Below, one piece after another: positions 13,907-21,837 of a DNA stretch of 35,060 nucleotides; the first letter of the stretch is position 1, and every line of letters starts with the position of its first letter. The DNA is taken from positions 1 to 35,060 of the IMG/VR virus record IMGVR_UViG_3300025889_000434. One strand, written 5' to 3'. The notes beneath the pieces were generated by a model that worked only from the letters and a program-made list of their open reading frames with translations, was not told where the DNA came from and ran no database searches. The DNA comes from a virus. Position numbers and translations under genes: made by a program.

Positions 13907-16111
13907 TTAAAGGTTAGTTACTTCACAACTTCCATTTGAACAAGCGGATTCGCCTTCAAAATTCGTTTTATCTTCTTGTTCAATAACATTCTTAAAATCT
14001 ACATCAACATATTCTTTATTTAGTTCAGTCCATAATTTATAGTTATAAACATCTTTCATACAATATGTTAAAGATTTAATATCCTGAAAATATTTACCAG
14101 CAAATTTTTCACATCTAGCGATCCATTCTTGTTTAGCACCGCCTTTAGGTCTAGTGCCAATTCCTAAAAGTGAGTCACAAGCTGCCCATAGATTATCTTC
14201 CCATAATTGTAGTGCGCCTTCAATTAGACCACTAACAAACATTGCGCCATCACCATAATGAGAAATTATCTTGCTTGGTAGATAAATAGCGGTAAATGGC
14301 GCTTGTGGATAATCTTTATCTCCAGTGACTGGTAAAAGAGAAATTCCACAGAACCATTTTCTGTTATTATAGATAAATTCTTCTACTTTTTCCCACTCAT
14401 CAGCAGTTACATTAATTGTATTGCTAACATTATGAACCAACCACGGTTGTGTACATAATGTCTTATTTGTCCCATTAATGACCCAATTCTGTTGGGTTGA
14501 TTTTACAGATTCTAATAAATCAATTGCACTAATTTGATTTTTAATTTTTGATCCATCTGGAACTTCAACACAAAAAGAAATAACATCATCTGTATCATTA
14601 GCAGACCATACAGACTCTTGACATGCCCGTGGATTAATTGATTTGAAGTACTTGTAGATATCCTCCATCTTATTTGCCTGAACACGACGGATATATCGTT
14701 TAGCATGATGTGGATGGATACCACTTGATGTACCAAGAATACAACTGGCTGTTCCTTCAGGTTTAACACAAGTACAACGGGCCGCTTGGTTTATACCAAT
14801 TTTCTTTGCTATATCTTTATTGACTTGCTTGACAATTTTTGCCGCTTCTTTTTGAAGTATTGGTGATAAGCAAATTTCATGCTGTTCCATAATACCGGTC
14901 ATGGAAACACCAATTAATGCCTCTCGTTCTAAGATATTTTTACTTGTGTCTTCTAAATATCCTACATCAGTAAAGCCTGCCTGTAATGTGCCAATAATCG
15001 CAGCGGCTTTTGCTGCTTCGTAAAAATCTACTTCATCTTTAACTTTTGAACAGTTAATTGTAGACAGATTACAAGCCTGCCAGCCAGATTTTCCGGTTTT
15101 TTCACATACTGGCCAAAATGAAATTTCAACGCATGGATTTACAAGAAGCTCTGTACTATCAGACCACACAAATCCAGGTTCACCAAATTCTCTTACAGAC
15201 TTCATTAATTCTGCAAACTGCTCTTTTGTTGTTTCATCTCTTACAAGCAATGCAGAGTTATTAGAGCGCCCTCTCTGAGGATTTTCTACGAACCAGTTAC
15301 CGGTCTTAGCCTTTGCCATTTCTTCGTCGTGAGGCGAAAATACAGCGATTGTGGCGCTTCTACGAACACCGCCAGAAATAACAGCATCTGATGAGTGCAT
15401 CACAATGTCGTAGCATTGTATCGGCTTTAACTTCTTTTGGTCTTTAATAGCATTATCTAGAATTTCTTTTATTTTAGACAGTGCCTTTTTCAAAGGCTCT
15501 GGACCCGGAGCCTTGCCACCATGAGATAGTGGTGATCCAGCTTCTCTAATAAGAGAAAAATCAAAGCTGATATTTCTACCTATGTATTGGTCGGCAACAT
15601 GGATATTATCATTCCAATGTGGTTTCTTGATATTAAAATATGATCCAACAAGAACACCAACTGCCTCTGACCAACCTTCAATAGAATCTTCTATCATCCA
15701 TTTTCGACTACCATCTTTTTCCTTTATAAGGTTTGGTAGTTTATCTATGTGGTGAGTTTGTACAGAAAAACCAGTACCACATCCACACAGTAGAAGATAC
15801 ATGCATTCTTGAAAAAATCTTGGTCTATCACAAAAAGAGGAAATACAGTTGTAAAGGCGCATATTATGATCAAATACCGGCTTACCACCAAACTGCAATG
15901 CTCTTTGTGACCCAAGAACACGACGCTTGCGCATCATATCATATGCCCACTCAATATCCTCATGCACTGCTGGGATATCGGCATACTTTTTCAACATCAT
16001 ATCTTTAACACGGTCTACTGTCTCTGACCATGTTTCTCTTCTTTTCTTTTCTGGGATGTAACGAGCATATTTTGAAACAAAGGTGTAGTCTTGTAGAGCT
16101 TTAATTGACAT
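13907..16111 (-). CDS. nrdJ: Adenosylcobalamin-dependent ribonucleoside-triphosphate reductase (class II)
   Basis: A 734-residue monomeric class II reductase, close in length to the Lactobacillus enzyme (739). It reduces ribonucleotides to deoxyribonucleotides with a radical made from coenzyme B12 and needs no oxygen and no second subunit. The radical site is NPCVE with Asn325, Cys327 and Glu329. The active-site thiol pair is Cys89 (YNCISS) and Cys347 (CNLSTIN). The C-terminal shuttle pair is Cys724 and Cys729 in CSNGSC. Using it implies that the host makes or imports B12. The neighbouring dCMP deaminase and dUTPase continue the route to dTTP. Confidence 0.93.
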   Translation of the reverse strand: MSIKALQDYTFVSKYARYIPEKKRRETWSETVDRVKDMMLKKYADIPAVHEDIEWAYDMMRKRRVLGSQRALQFGGKPVFDHNMRLYNCISSFCDRPRFFQECMYLLLCGCGTGFSVQTHHIDKLPNLIKEKDGSRKWMIEDSIEGWSEAVGVLVGSYFNIKKPHWNDNIHVADQYIGRNISFDFSLIREAGSPLSHGGKAPGPEPLKKALSKIKEILDNAIKDQKKLKPIQCYDIVMHSSDAVISGGVRRSATIAVFSPHDEEMAKAKTGNWFVENPQRGRSNNSALLVRDETTKEQFAELMKSVREFGEPGFVWSDSTELLVNPCVEISFWPVCEKTGKSGWQACNLSTINCSKVKDEVDFYEAAKAAAIIGTLQAGFTDVGYLEDTSKNILEREALIGVSMTGIMEQHEICLSPILQKEAAKIVKQVNKDIAKKIGINQAARCTCVKPEGTASCILGTSSGIHPHHAKRYIRRVQANKMEDIYKYFKSINPRACQESVWSANDTDDVISFCVEVPDGSKIKNQISAIDLLESVKSTQQNWVINGTNKTLCTQPWLVHNVSNTINVTADEWEKVEEFIYNNRKWFCGISLLPVTGDKDYPQAPFTAIYLPSKIISHYGDGAMFVSGLIEGALQLWEDNLWAACDSLLGIGTRPKGGAKQEWIARCEKFAGKYFQDIKSLTYCMKDVYNYKLWTELNKEYVDVDFKNVIEQEDKTNFEGESACSNGSCEVTNL

Positions 16112-16113
16112 GT

Positions 16114-16632
16114 TTATCCTAGATAAGAAAAATATTCTTCATTATTTTGAACTAGTGAAATTAAGTCTTTAATTCCAAAGTCTATATATTGTATCTTTAA
16201 ACCATTTGCAAGCAATAGTGATAATAACTTTTCTTCATCTTCTGAGTAATTTTTTATTGTTTGTTTTTCAAAACTATTATTTAAGTTAATACAGCTTTTT
16301 GGCACATACCATTCTCTAATATTATTTTGCCAAAGTAATTTTGAACATATTAAGCATGGCATTCTAGTGACATATAATTTTGCTTTTTCTGGTTTAATTA
16401 TCATGCTCGATACGGCATTGGCTTCCGCATGAACCATGAACTTATATTTTCCGGGCCGAGTGCTATCAAGTCCGTTTTCAGAAATTCCAGAAGGAAAACC
16501 ATTAAATCCTCTGGAGATTTCTTTCTTTTCTGAATTTACAAGAATGGCCCCGACTTTCGATTCTGCATCATGGGAGCGGAACGAGGTTAAGAAAGCCGAG
16601 GCCATAAAGTATTGATCCCAATCTGGACGCAT
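16114..16632 (-). CDS. dCMP deaminase
   Basis: A 172-residue zinc deaminase with HAE at 68-70 (His68 zinc ligand, Glu70 proton shuttle) and PCLIC with Cys93 and Cys96 as the other ligands. The spacing and the SKVGAILVN strand match phage and bacterial deoxycytidylate deaminases, which make dUMP from dCMP for thymidylate synthase. It sits just upstream of the class II RNR, and ThyX is encoded at 30783-31460. The C-terminal 60 residues are longer than the catalytic core needs and may hold the regulatory or oligomer contacts. Confidence 0.88.
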   Translation of the reverse strand: MRPDWDQYFMASAFLTSFRSHDAESKVGAILVNSEKKEISRGFNGFPSGISENGLDSTRPGKYKFMVHAEANAVSSMIIKPEKAKLYVTRMPCLICSKLLWQNNIREWYVPKSCINLNNSFEKQTIKNYSEDEEKLLSLLLANGLKIQYIDFGIKDLISLVQNNEEYFSYLG

Positions 16633-16633
16633 C

Positions 16634-16879
16634 CTATCTCCAGTTCATGTTTATGATTTTATACTGCTCAGTATAATCATATCCGTCAACAACCAGTTTA
16701 CGATCATTATAATCGCGAATCCATCTTTTTTCTTCCAAAGACAGGTGTTCGCCCTTTGACATTTTTCTCAAAGATTTAAAAGCAAATTTAACTATTTGAT
16801 TAGCAATTGGATCTTCTAAAATCCCAAAAATCATTCCTAAAGATCCTCCAACACCTATTGATGTTAGAAGAGAAATCAT
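16634..16879 (-). CDS. Small membrane-associated protein (81 aa)
   Basis: Unrecognised. The first about 20 residues (MISLLTSIGVGGSLGMIFGI) are hydrophobic and Gly-rich, fitting one membrane helix or an uncleaved signal, followed by a basic, polar tail. It is placed directly after the gene for the secreted trypsin-thioredoxin protein and before dCMP deaminase. It may belong to the envelope-directed group, but holin-like features are not clear enough to call. Confidence 0.62.
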   Translation of the reverse strand: MISLLTSIGVGGSLGMIFGILEDPIANQIVKFAFKSLRKMSKGEHLSLEEKRWIRDYNDRKLVVDGYDYTEQYKIINMNWR

Positions 16880-16882
16880 TTT

Positions 16883-18793
16883 TTACTCCACAGGCTTTGA
16901 TGATTCTGTTTTACTTGTTCCTATCGCCTGTCCTAATTTTTTCATCATACGAGCCTTTAGAAAACCTCGTACACCACCAGTAGCTTGACCAGCACCTATT
17001 AAAGCAAGAAGCCCGGCTATTAGTCTTTGGAAAAATGATCTATCTTCACCATCCTCATTCTGAGAATTTTGAAGTTCTTCTATTGCTGGGCCAACATTGC
17101 TAATAACACCAGAAACTATATCGTCTTTTGATGGAATTACCAAACCTTTTAGTTCGCCTTTTAGTCCGGCTACTTCGTCCTTTAATGCGCCAACTACAAC
17201 ATCACGAGTAGTTTCTTCTTCTGTTGGTGGTATTACTACAGTATCTCTAACTTCTAGTGACTGTGTAATATTATCATAGTCTTGTTTTTGTATTCTTTCA
17301 AAAATAATTTCAACAGGAGTACCTTCTGGAACTTTTTCTAAAATTGATCTTTCTACTTTACCAGCAATTAGTGATTTAAGACCTAAACTCTGCTTCTTTA
17401 CAAGAACCATGACATAAACTGGTTCGGGTTCAACACCAACAGCACTTTTAAATGATTCATAACGAATTGGTTGTGTTCTTTCATCTACTATTTCTATATT
17501 TGCTTTTCCGTCAAAAAATTCAGCATTTGCTTGTGATACCAATCTACCAATAACTTTAAGAGATATCTTAGCTATAGTCTCACGACGATAGCCCTCTAAC
17601 TGCTTTTTGATCGCAATAACTATTGATACATTTTCCCAATCAATTTCTTCTACTACTGGTTCAGCAGGTTTTGGTGGATCATCATTTGGTGGAGGTGCCA
17701 CATCTTGACCTGGTGGTGGTGGCACTGGTGATGATTCAGATCCAGCAAATGGTGGTGCAACTTCACTAGGAGGTGCTGGTGCTACATTTGGATTATTTCT
17801 TGGTCCAGGAACAGATGGTGGTTCATCTACTATACTACCATCAGGACCATTTCCAAAAATAAGAGTACCAATGCTCTTAACCCCCTTTATGATCCAACCA
17901 AACAAAGATAGTCTACTACCAGTAGAATATCCAGTTTGATACTGATCCGTATTTCTGATCCACACCGTTGGTAAGCCCGGAATATCTTTTCCGGTTTTTG
18001 CTCGGAATTCTGACACTAATTGACCATTTGTCCAAACTCCATTTTCATTCTTAACTTTTATTGGATTAAGACCACGGCTACGATAGTCAGAATCTGGAAC
18101 TTCTCTATCTAAAGTTTGACACGCACCACACCAGTCTGCTGTAAAAATAACAACATCTACAGTTTTGGCTGTTGTTTTTGGTGGATCTGGTGCTATGTCA
18201 TTAGTTTTTATCTTTGCTTGTTTTAATGCCTCAGCTACTAGACCCCAACCACAAAAGTAGGATCTATTGCTTGACATTGGAATATCAACAGCTTGTGTTA
18301 TCCCAATAATCTCATCTTTTTCATTTAATAGCGGCCCGCCAGAATTACCCGGCTGTATGCGCATTTCTGCATAATTAACTGTTCTACCATTTCCACCAGC
18401 CATTTTGCCGTAAGTAATGGCATAATTACCACCGGGATATCCTATGCTATGAACAGTTTCACCAGTTGTTGGTGCCGTATTTGCTACTTTAAAAGATCTA
18501 TATCTTGTAATATCACCATGTGGTGGTAGATAATAAACGATTGGACCATCTTCATGTTCAGTAACATAAACCAATTTTGCTTCTAGAATCTTACCATCTT
18601 TTGCTTCAATATATACAGTTTTACCAAGTCCTTGTAGACAGTGTTTAGCACTGAAAATATAGTTGCCATCAACCATAAATCCAGTGCATCCCGGAAGTTT
18701 TAAAACTCGATCATCTTGATTAATTGTTTTTGCTATTTGACCATTAGCTACTGAGGTTGATAGCAAAAGTAGTGCAGATAGTAAGAGTCTCAT
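16883..18793 (-). CDS. Secreted trypsin-like protease fused to a thioredoxin-like domain
   Basis: A 636-residue exported protein. A signal peptide (MRLLLSALLLLSTSVANG) is followed by a chymotrypsin-fold serine protease with His51 (SAKHC), probable Asp82 and Ser151 (GNSGGP). A thioredoxin-like domain follows with WCGAC (Cys222, Cys225) and a cis-Pro segment GLPTVW. Then comes a long Pro-rich linker, a region of unknown fold, and a Gly-rich hydrophobic stretch near the C-terminus (FFQRLIAGLLALIGAG) ending in a basic tail. It should act outside the cytoplasm or on the virion. The start at 18793 has AGAGGGA 5 bases upstream; an earlier in-frame start would spoil the signal peptide. Catalytic activity is inferred from intact motifs. 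Confidence 0.83.
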   Translation of the reverse strand: MRLLLSALLLLSTSVANGQIAKTINQDDRVLKLPGCTGFMVDGNYIFSAKHCLQGLGKTVYIEAKDGKILEAKLVYVTEHEDGPIVYYLPPHGDITRYRSFKVANTAPTTGETVHSIGYPGGNYAITYGKMAGGNGRTVNYAEMRIQPGNSGGPLLNEKDEIIGITQAVDIPMSSNRSYFCGWGLVAEALKQAKIKTNDIAPDPPKTTAKTVDVVIFTADWCGACQTLDREVPDSDYRSRGLNPIKVKNENGVWTNGQLVSEFRAKTGKDIPGLPTVWIRNTDQYQTGYSTGSRLSLFGWIIKGVKSIGTLIFGNGPDGSIVDEPPSVPGPRNNPNVAPAPPSEVAPPFAGSESSPVPPPPGQDVAPPPNDDPPKPAEPVVEEIDWENVSIVIAIKKQLEGYRRETIAKISLKVIGRLVSQANAEFFDGKANIEIVDERTQPIRYESFKSAVGVEPEPVYVMVLVKKQSLGLKSLIAGKVERSILEKVPEGTPVEIIFERIQKQDYDNITQSLEVRDTVVIPPTEEETTRDVVVGALKDEVAGLKGELKGLVIPSKDDIVSGVISNVGPAIEELQNSQNEDGEDRSFFQRLIAGLLALIGAGQATGGVRGFLKARMMKKLGQAIGTSKTESSKPVE

Positions 18794-18794
18794 T

Positions 18795-19415
18795 TTATCC
18801 CTCTTTTGTTCCATCTATTGTAAATAAATATTGTAATACTGGAGATCGTGCCAAATCCGCTGGTGATACTCTCTCGTCGGCTAAGTATGGTACAGGGTCC
18901 ATAAATTCTTTTCTTAGCGCAACTGTTACGGCTGTACTGCAAACCTTTGCCTTAGCCACATCATCATCATTAATGTTTTGTTGAAAAATTCTAGCAAATG
19001 GAATAAATCGTAAAAACATTTTAAATATATTAATCCAGCCATAAGGTTGGCCGGTCCACTTTATTATATCCTCGGTCATGGCCGATGCTATATCTTTTGT
19101 ATATTTTTTTTCAACTAGAGAGATATTTCCATTTTCATCCATTTTATCATAAGAAATTGTTTTAACTGGTCTGAACACATCAATATTCTTTTTATTTTCT
19201 TCAACTTGTGATAAAAGAGAAACAGATCTACCGCCTTTAAATTCTCTAAATTCTACACACATCCAAGTATTATTATATTTACTGGCTAGTGCCACATGAG
19301 AATGCACTCCGCCGGTATATCTTTTTATTAAAAAACTGATCAAACCTTCCCCACGAAATAATAAAATATCACCTTCCTGTAATATTTCTTTTGCTTGCTC
19401 ATATTTGATCAGCAT
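18795..19415 (-). CDS. Permuted papain-fold (YiiX/NlpC-P60-like) hydrolase
   Basis: A 206-residue protein with the order of the permuted NlpC/P60 (YiiX/YaeF, DUF830) group: an early strand EGDILLFRG, then His38/His40 in GVHSHVAL, and the nucleophile Cys159 late in KVCSTAV. These enzymes cut peptide, amide or acyl bonds in cell envelopes. In phages they are candidates for wall or membrane degradation. No signal peptide is visible, so export would need another route. It lies between a small membrane protein and the secreted protease, and its stop abuts the protease start. Confidence 0.72.
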   Translation of the reverse strand: MLIKYEQAKEILQEGDILLFRGEGLISFLIKRYTGGVHSHVALASKYNNTWMCVEFREFKGGRSVSLLSQVEENKKNIDVFRPVKTISYDKMDENGNISLVEKKYTKDIASAMTEDIIKWTGQPYGWINIFKMFLRFIPFARIFQQNINDDDVAKAKVCSTAVTVALRKEFMDPVPYLADERVSPADLARSPVLQYLFTIDGTKEG

Positions 19416-19711
19416 TATTTCTCCAGTTTTTTCTCTATTCGTTCTAGTATATCTGCTATTCTTGTTTGATCGTTTACTATCCTTTGCATAACATCCTTCA
19501 TGTCTTTTTGTGTCTCTGCCCAGCTTCTTGGAACATAAACTAATGGGACACCATCTTTATCTTTTTGTGCGTGTAATTCATGAAGATATGATAAATGATG
19601 CCTTTCGAGTTCAGTTAGGCATGATTTTTCTGGCATAAATTTAATTAGAAGAACTTCTATAATTTTTGCCAATGCTACTATAGTAAATATAAGAATTGCG
19701 TCAGTTTGCAT
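19415..19711 (-). CDS. Membrane-anchored coiled-coil protein (98 aa)
   Basis: One N-terminal transmembrane helix (about residues 4-25, ILIFTIVALAKIIEVLLIKF) is followed by a polar part and a C-terminal amphipathic coiled coil (KDVMQRIVNDQTRIADILERIEKKLEK). The form is compatible with a spanin-like or holin-associated lysis protein, but there is no lipobox partner gene, so that is only a suggestion. It is the first gene after the terminator at 19727-19754 and directly precedes the papain-fold hydrolase. Confidence 0.65.
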   Translation of the reverse strand: MQTDAILIFTIVALAKIIEVLLIKFMPEKSCLTELERHHLSYLHELHAQKDKDGVPLVYVPRSWAETQKDMKDVMQRIVNDQTRIADILERIEKKLEK

Positions 19712-19726
19712 TGTAGACCCCTAAAA

Positions 19727-19754
19727 TACCCCCACAGATCACTCCGTGGGGGTA
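19727..19754 (-). terminator. Intrinsic terminator after the 201-aa virion-type gene
   Basis: A perfect 9-bp GC-rich stem (tacccccac with gtgggggta) and a 10-base loop, followed on the minus strand by ATTTTA, a short U-run. It lies 17 bases after the stop of the gene at 19771-20376 and 16 bases before the next gene, so it should end most transcripts of that gene. Confidence 0.85.
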
Positions 19755-19770
19755 ACTTTTAAGAAGTTAA

Positions 19771-20376
19771 TTAGGAGCCTGTGCGCTCTTTATAATCATC
19801 TTGTTTAGCATCTAGAGCACCATACATGTATGCCAATTCACCAGGAACAGCATATGTACCAACACCATTATCAACTGTGGTTGGTGAGCCTGCACCATCA
19901 TCGTAGTTGGTTCCTGTCATAGTGCCAGGAATACCAGATGCCCACGGATATCGTTGACCAGCAACGCCGAGTGCTTCGTAAGAACCGCTTCTCCATGCTG
20001 TTGATGTTTTAGCACCAACTGGAGCAAGCGCACTTCGTTCATTATCTCGTGATTCATCTGAACCATTAATTGTTAGAGCAGTACTTGCACTACCATTAAT
20101 AGTATTACTGGTTTGATTACCACGGAGTATGAAAGCAACCTGATCATAAGCAAAAGTGCCTGTAGCAGCTAGTGCTTCAACTGTAGCTGCGGTATCAATC
20201 GGCTTAGTGCGTCTTTCAACACCATCAATAGCATTATTTGAGACACCAAAAACTTCTGTAATTGGACCATCTGTAGTGTCTGTTGCGCTTGTGACACCAA
20301 CAATAACACCGCCAATTTTCTGTGCCGTAAAAGCACCACCAACGGTATTACGCTTGTAAGTTGAAGGAATTGTCAT
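19771..20376 (-). CDS. Putative virion structural protein (201 aa), Ser/Thr/Gly-rich
   Basis: No family recognised. The protein is rich in Ala, Gly, Ser and Thr with few Lys and no long hydrophobic stretch, the composition of phage head or tail surface proteins. It is also less AT-rich than its neighbours. It is transcriptionally isolated, with an 80-base non-coding leader holding a repeated 12-mer before it and a strong terminator directly after it, and TGGAGAAT before the ATG. That arrangement is what one expects of a highly expressed structural gene; the role itself is inferred. Confidence 0.62.
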   Translation of the reverse strand: MTIPSTYKRNTVGGAFTAQKIGGVIVGVTSATDTTDGPITEVFGVSNNAIDGVERRTKPIDTAATVEALAATGTFAYDQVAFILRGNQTSNTINGSASTALTINGSDESRDNERSALAPVGAKTSTAWRSGSYEALGVAGQRYPWASGIPGTMTGTNYDDGAGSPTTVDNGVGTYAVPGELAYMYGALDAKQDDYKERTGS

Positions 20377-20397
20377 TTTTATTCTCCATGACTAGCC

Positions 20398-20441
20398 TTC
20401 CATTTCCTATTTATCCTGAAAAAATAAGATTCCATTTCCTA
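20398..20441 (-). repeat. Two direct copies of a 12-mer in the leader of the 201-aa gene
   Basis: Plus-strand ttccatttccta occurs at 20398-20409 and again at 20430-20441, 32 bases apart (about three helical turns), so the minus strand reads TAGGAAATGGAA twice. They fill most of the only 80-base non-coding stretch before the isolated structural gene. They may be operator sites for a phage activator or part of a promoter. Between them the minus strand reads GATAAATA, one base from the T4 late promoter core, which alone proves nothing in AT-rich DNA. Confidence 0.6.
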
Positions 20442-20456
20442 CTTGATACTACACCC

Positions 20457-21074
20457 TTATTCCAAATCTTCTGATGTTATTACCGTATATTTTTTATCTT
20501 GCTTAAAATCCCTTAATTTTATGTCATATTCTTGATCTTCATCTTCATTTGTAGCAATATAGTCTATAAAACCATCAGAAGAACAAAAAACAGCCCATCT
20601 TTTAAAGTCAGAGAGTTGAGATCTAAGAACTTCAACAACTTCAAAATCAGCCATTTTAGTTATTGATGAAGATTCGCCACCAATAATATCTTGAATTTCC
20701 TGTCTTACTTCTCTGAAATTAAATAATTTTGCTATACCAATAAAAAATCTGTACCTTGACATAACTCTAAAAGATTCTATGCCGGGTACAGATTCTATCA
20801 TATCTGCTATTTCATGTGTGATATCAAAATTTGTATGCCCTATCCAACAATCAAACATATTTGAGGGAGCCATAGGATCATCTATATGAAAAAATCCTAA
20901 TGGTGTTCTCACTTTAATGGGCATTGGTAAACCAAAACCTATTAATCCAAACCCTTCATCACCATCTAGTTCATCAACATCTGATGATCCAAATACTGGC
21001 TTATCTTCTTCTGGGATATCTTCTGGAATAAGCGCCGTTTCATCCCATTTTTCCCATGCTATTTTATTAGTCAT
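20457..21074 (-). CDS. Hypothetical protein (205 aa), structural region
   Basis: Unrecognised. It has an acidic N-terminus (PEDIPEEDKPVFGSSDVDELDGDEG), a folded middle (PIKVRTPLGFFHIDDPMAPSN) and a mixed C-terminal half ending in DYIATNEDEDQEYD. There is no membrane segment. It is encoded among putative virion genes and precedes the 80-base leader of the isolated structural gene. AGAGGTCT lies before the ATG. The role is unknown; a virion or assembly protein is a positional guess. Confidence 0.65.
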   Translation of the reverse strand: MTNKIAWEKWDETALIPEDIPEEDKPVFGSSDVDELDGDEGFGLIGFGLPMPIKVRTPLGFFHIDDPMAPSNMFDCWIGHTNFDITHEIADMIESVPGIESFRVMSRYRFFIGIAKLFNFREVRQEIQDIIGGESSSITKMADFEVVEVLRSQLSDFKRWAVFCSSDGFIDYIATNEDEDQEYDIKLRDFKQDKKYTVITSEDLE

Positions 21075-21083
21075 TTGAGACCT

Positions 21084-21356
21084 CTATATTCTGAATTGTG
21101 AAGGTTTAATTACCACTTCTTCATTCTTGGCCTCCAGCTGATCATTACATGAGTTATATAAATTTCTTAAAAATTCATGTTTTAATTCTTCATCATCTAT
21201 ATCTGAAAAAATTTGCTCAATAATATCAAAAGCAATTTCACCCGACATAATCATAGTAAGCATTCTCAAAAATAAATCAACATCTTTTGCTTCATAATTA
21301 CATTGTATTTCACCATTATCTAATAGTGAAAATTTAATATATATTTTATTGTTGAT
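21084..21356 (-). CDS. Hypothetical protein (90 aa) with probable AUC start
   Basis: From 21269 downward a conventional reading frame exists (TTG or ATG starts), but none has a ribosome site. The frame stays open upstream, and the extended protein reads naturally: NNKIYIKFSLLDNGEIQ, then CNYEAKDVDLFLRML, fitting a beta-rich N-terminus followed by an acidic helical part. A GGAG lies exactly 7 bases before an ATC codon at 21354-21356 and no ATG, GTG or TTG exists in the extension before the TTG at 21269. The start is therefore either AUC or a sequence error. The family is unknown. It overlaps the end of the preceding coiled-coil gene by 11 bases. Confidence 0.55.
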   Translation of the reverse strand: MNNKIYIKFSLLDNGEIQCNYEAKDVDLFLRMLTMIMSGEIAFDIIEQIFSDIDDEELKHEFLRNLYNSCNDQLEAKNEEVVIKPSQFRI

Positions 21357-21789
21357 CTTCGGACTCCAATTCTTTTATTTTATCCATTAATATTCTGAAT
21401 TTATAATCCTGATTTTCAACTTTTTCTTCTATATGTACAGTATCATCACTCATAGAATCTACTAGTGTACTACCACCAACACTACCACCCATTATTATAG
21501 CCAATATAGCAGCTAAACTTTTAGGATTTAGCATTTTTAGTATTTTTTTAGTACTTTCTACCTCATCAACAAGATCTTCAACAGAAACAAGTCTTGCTTT
21601 TAATTCTGATGTTTTTGCTTTTAATTCATCTAATTCTAATCTTAATTTTGTGGATTCATCTTTGAGATTTTCATTTTTCTCAATTCTGTCTTCAAGATTT
21701 CTGCAAAAAGTTTGTAATTTACCTATGTTGACAGCTAAGTTTACTGGATCGTTAGAATCACCAGACCAGCCTAATGTTGAACCGCTCAT
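21346..21789 (-). CDS. Coiled-coil protein with a C-terminal membrane-like segment (147 aa)
   Basis: Residues about 25-85 form a long heptad-rich coiled coil (KLRLELDELKAKTSELKARL). A hydrophobic Gly-rich stretch follows at about 90-108 (SLAAILAIIMGGSVGGS) and then an acidic tail. This layout occurs in phage tail or membrane-spanning accessory proteins, but no family is recognised. Its leader contains a hairpin that includes the likely ribosome site. Confidence 0.65.
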   Translation of the reverse strand: MSGSTLGWSGDSNDPVNLAVNIGKLQTFCRNLEDRIEKNENLKDESTKLRLELDELKAKTSELKARLVSVEDLVDEVESTKKILKMLNPKSLAAILAIIMGGSVGGSTLVDSMSDDTVHIEEKVENQDYKFRILMDKIKELESEDQQ

Positions 21790-21791
21790 AT

Positions 21792-21825
21792 GACATGTCT
21801 CTGGTTAAAAGGGTATAGACACGTC
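21792..21825 (-). promoter_or_regulatory. Hairpin overlapping the ribosome site of the 147-aa gene
   Basis: A 9-bp stem with one G-U pair (plus-strand gacatgtct at 21792-21800 with agacacgtc at 21817-21825) in the 48-base gap upstream of the ATG at 21789. The 3' arm carries AGAGACA, the only purine-rich ribosome site candidate, so folding would hide it. There is no U-run for termination. Confidence 0.5.
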
Positions 21826-21837
21826 CTATATTTTCCA

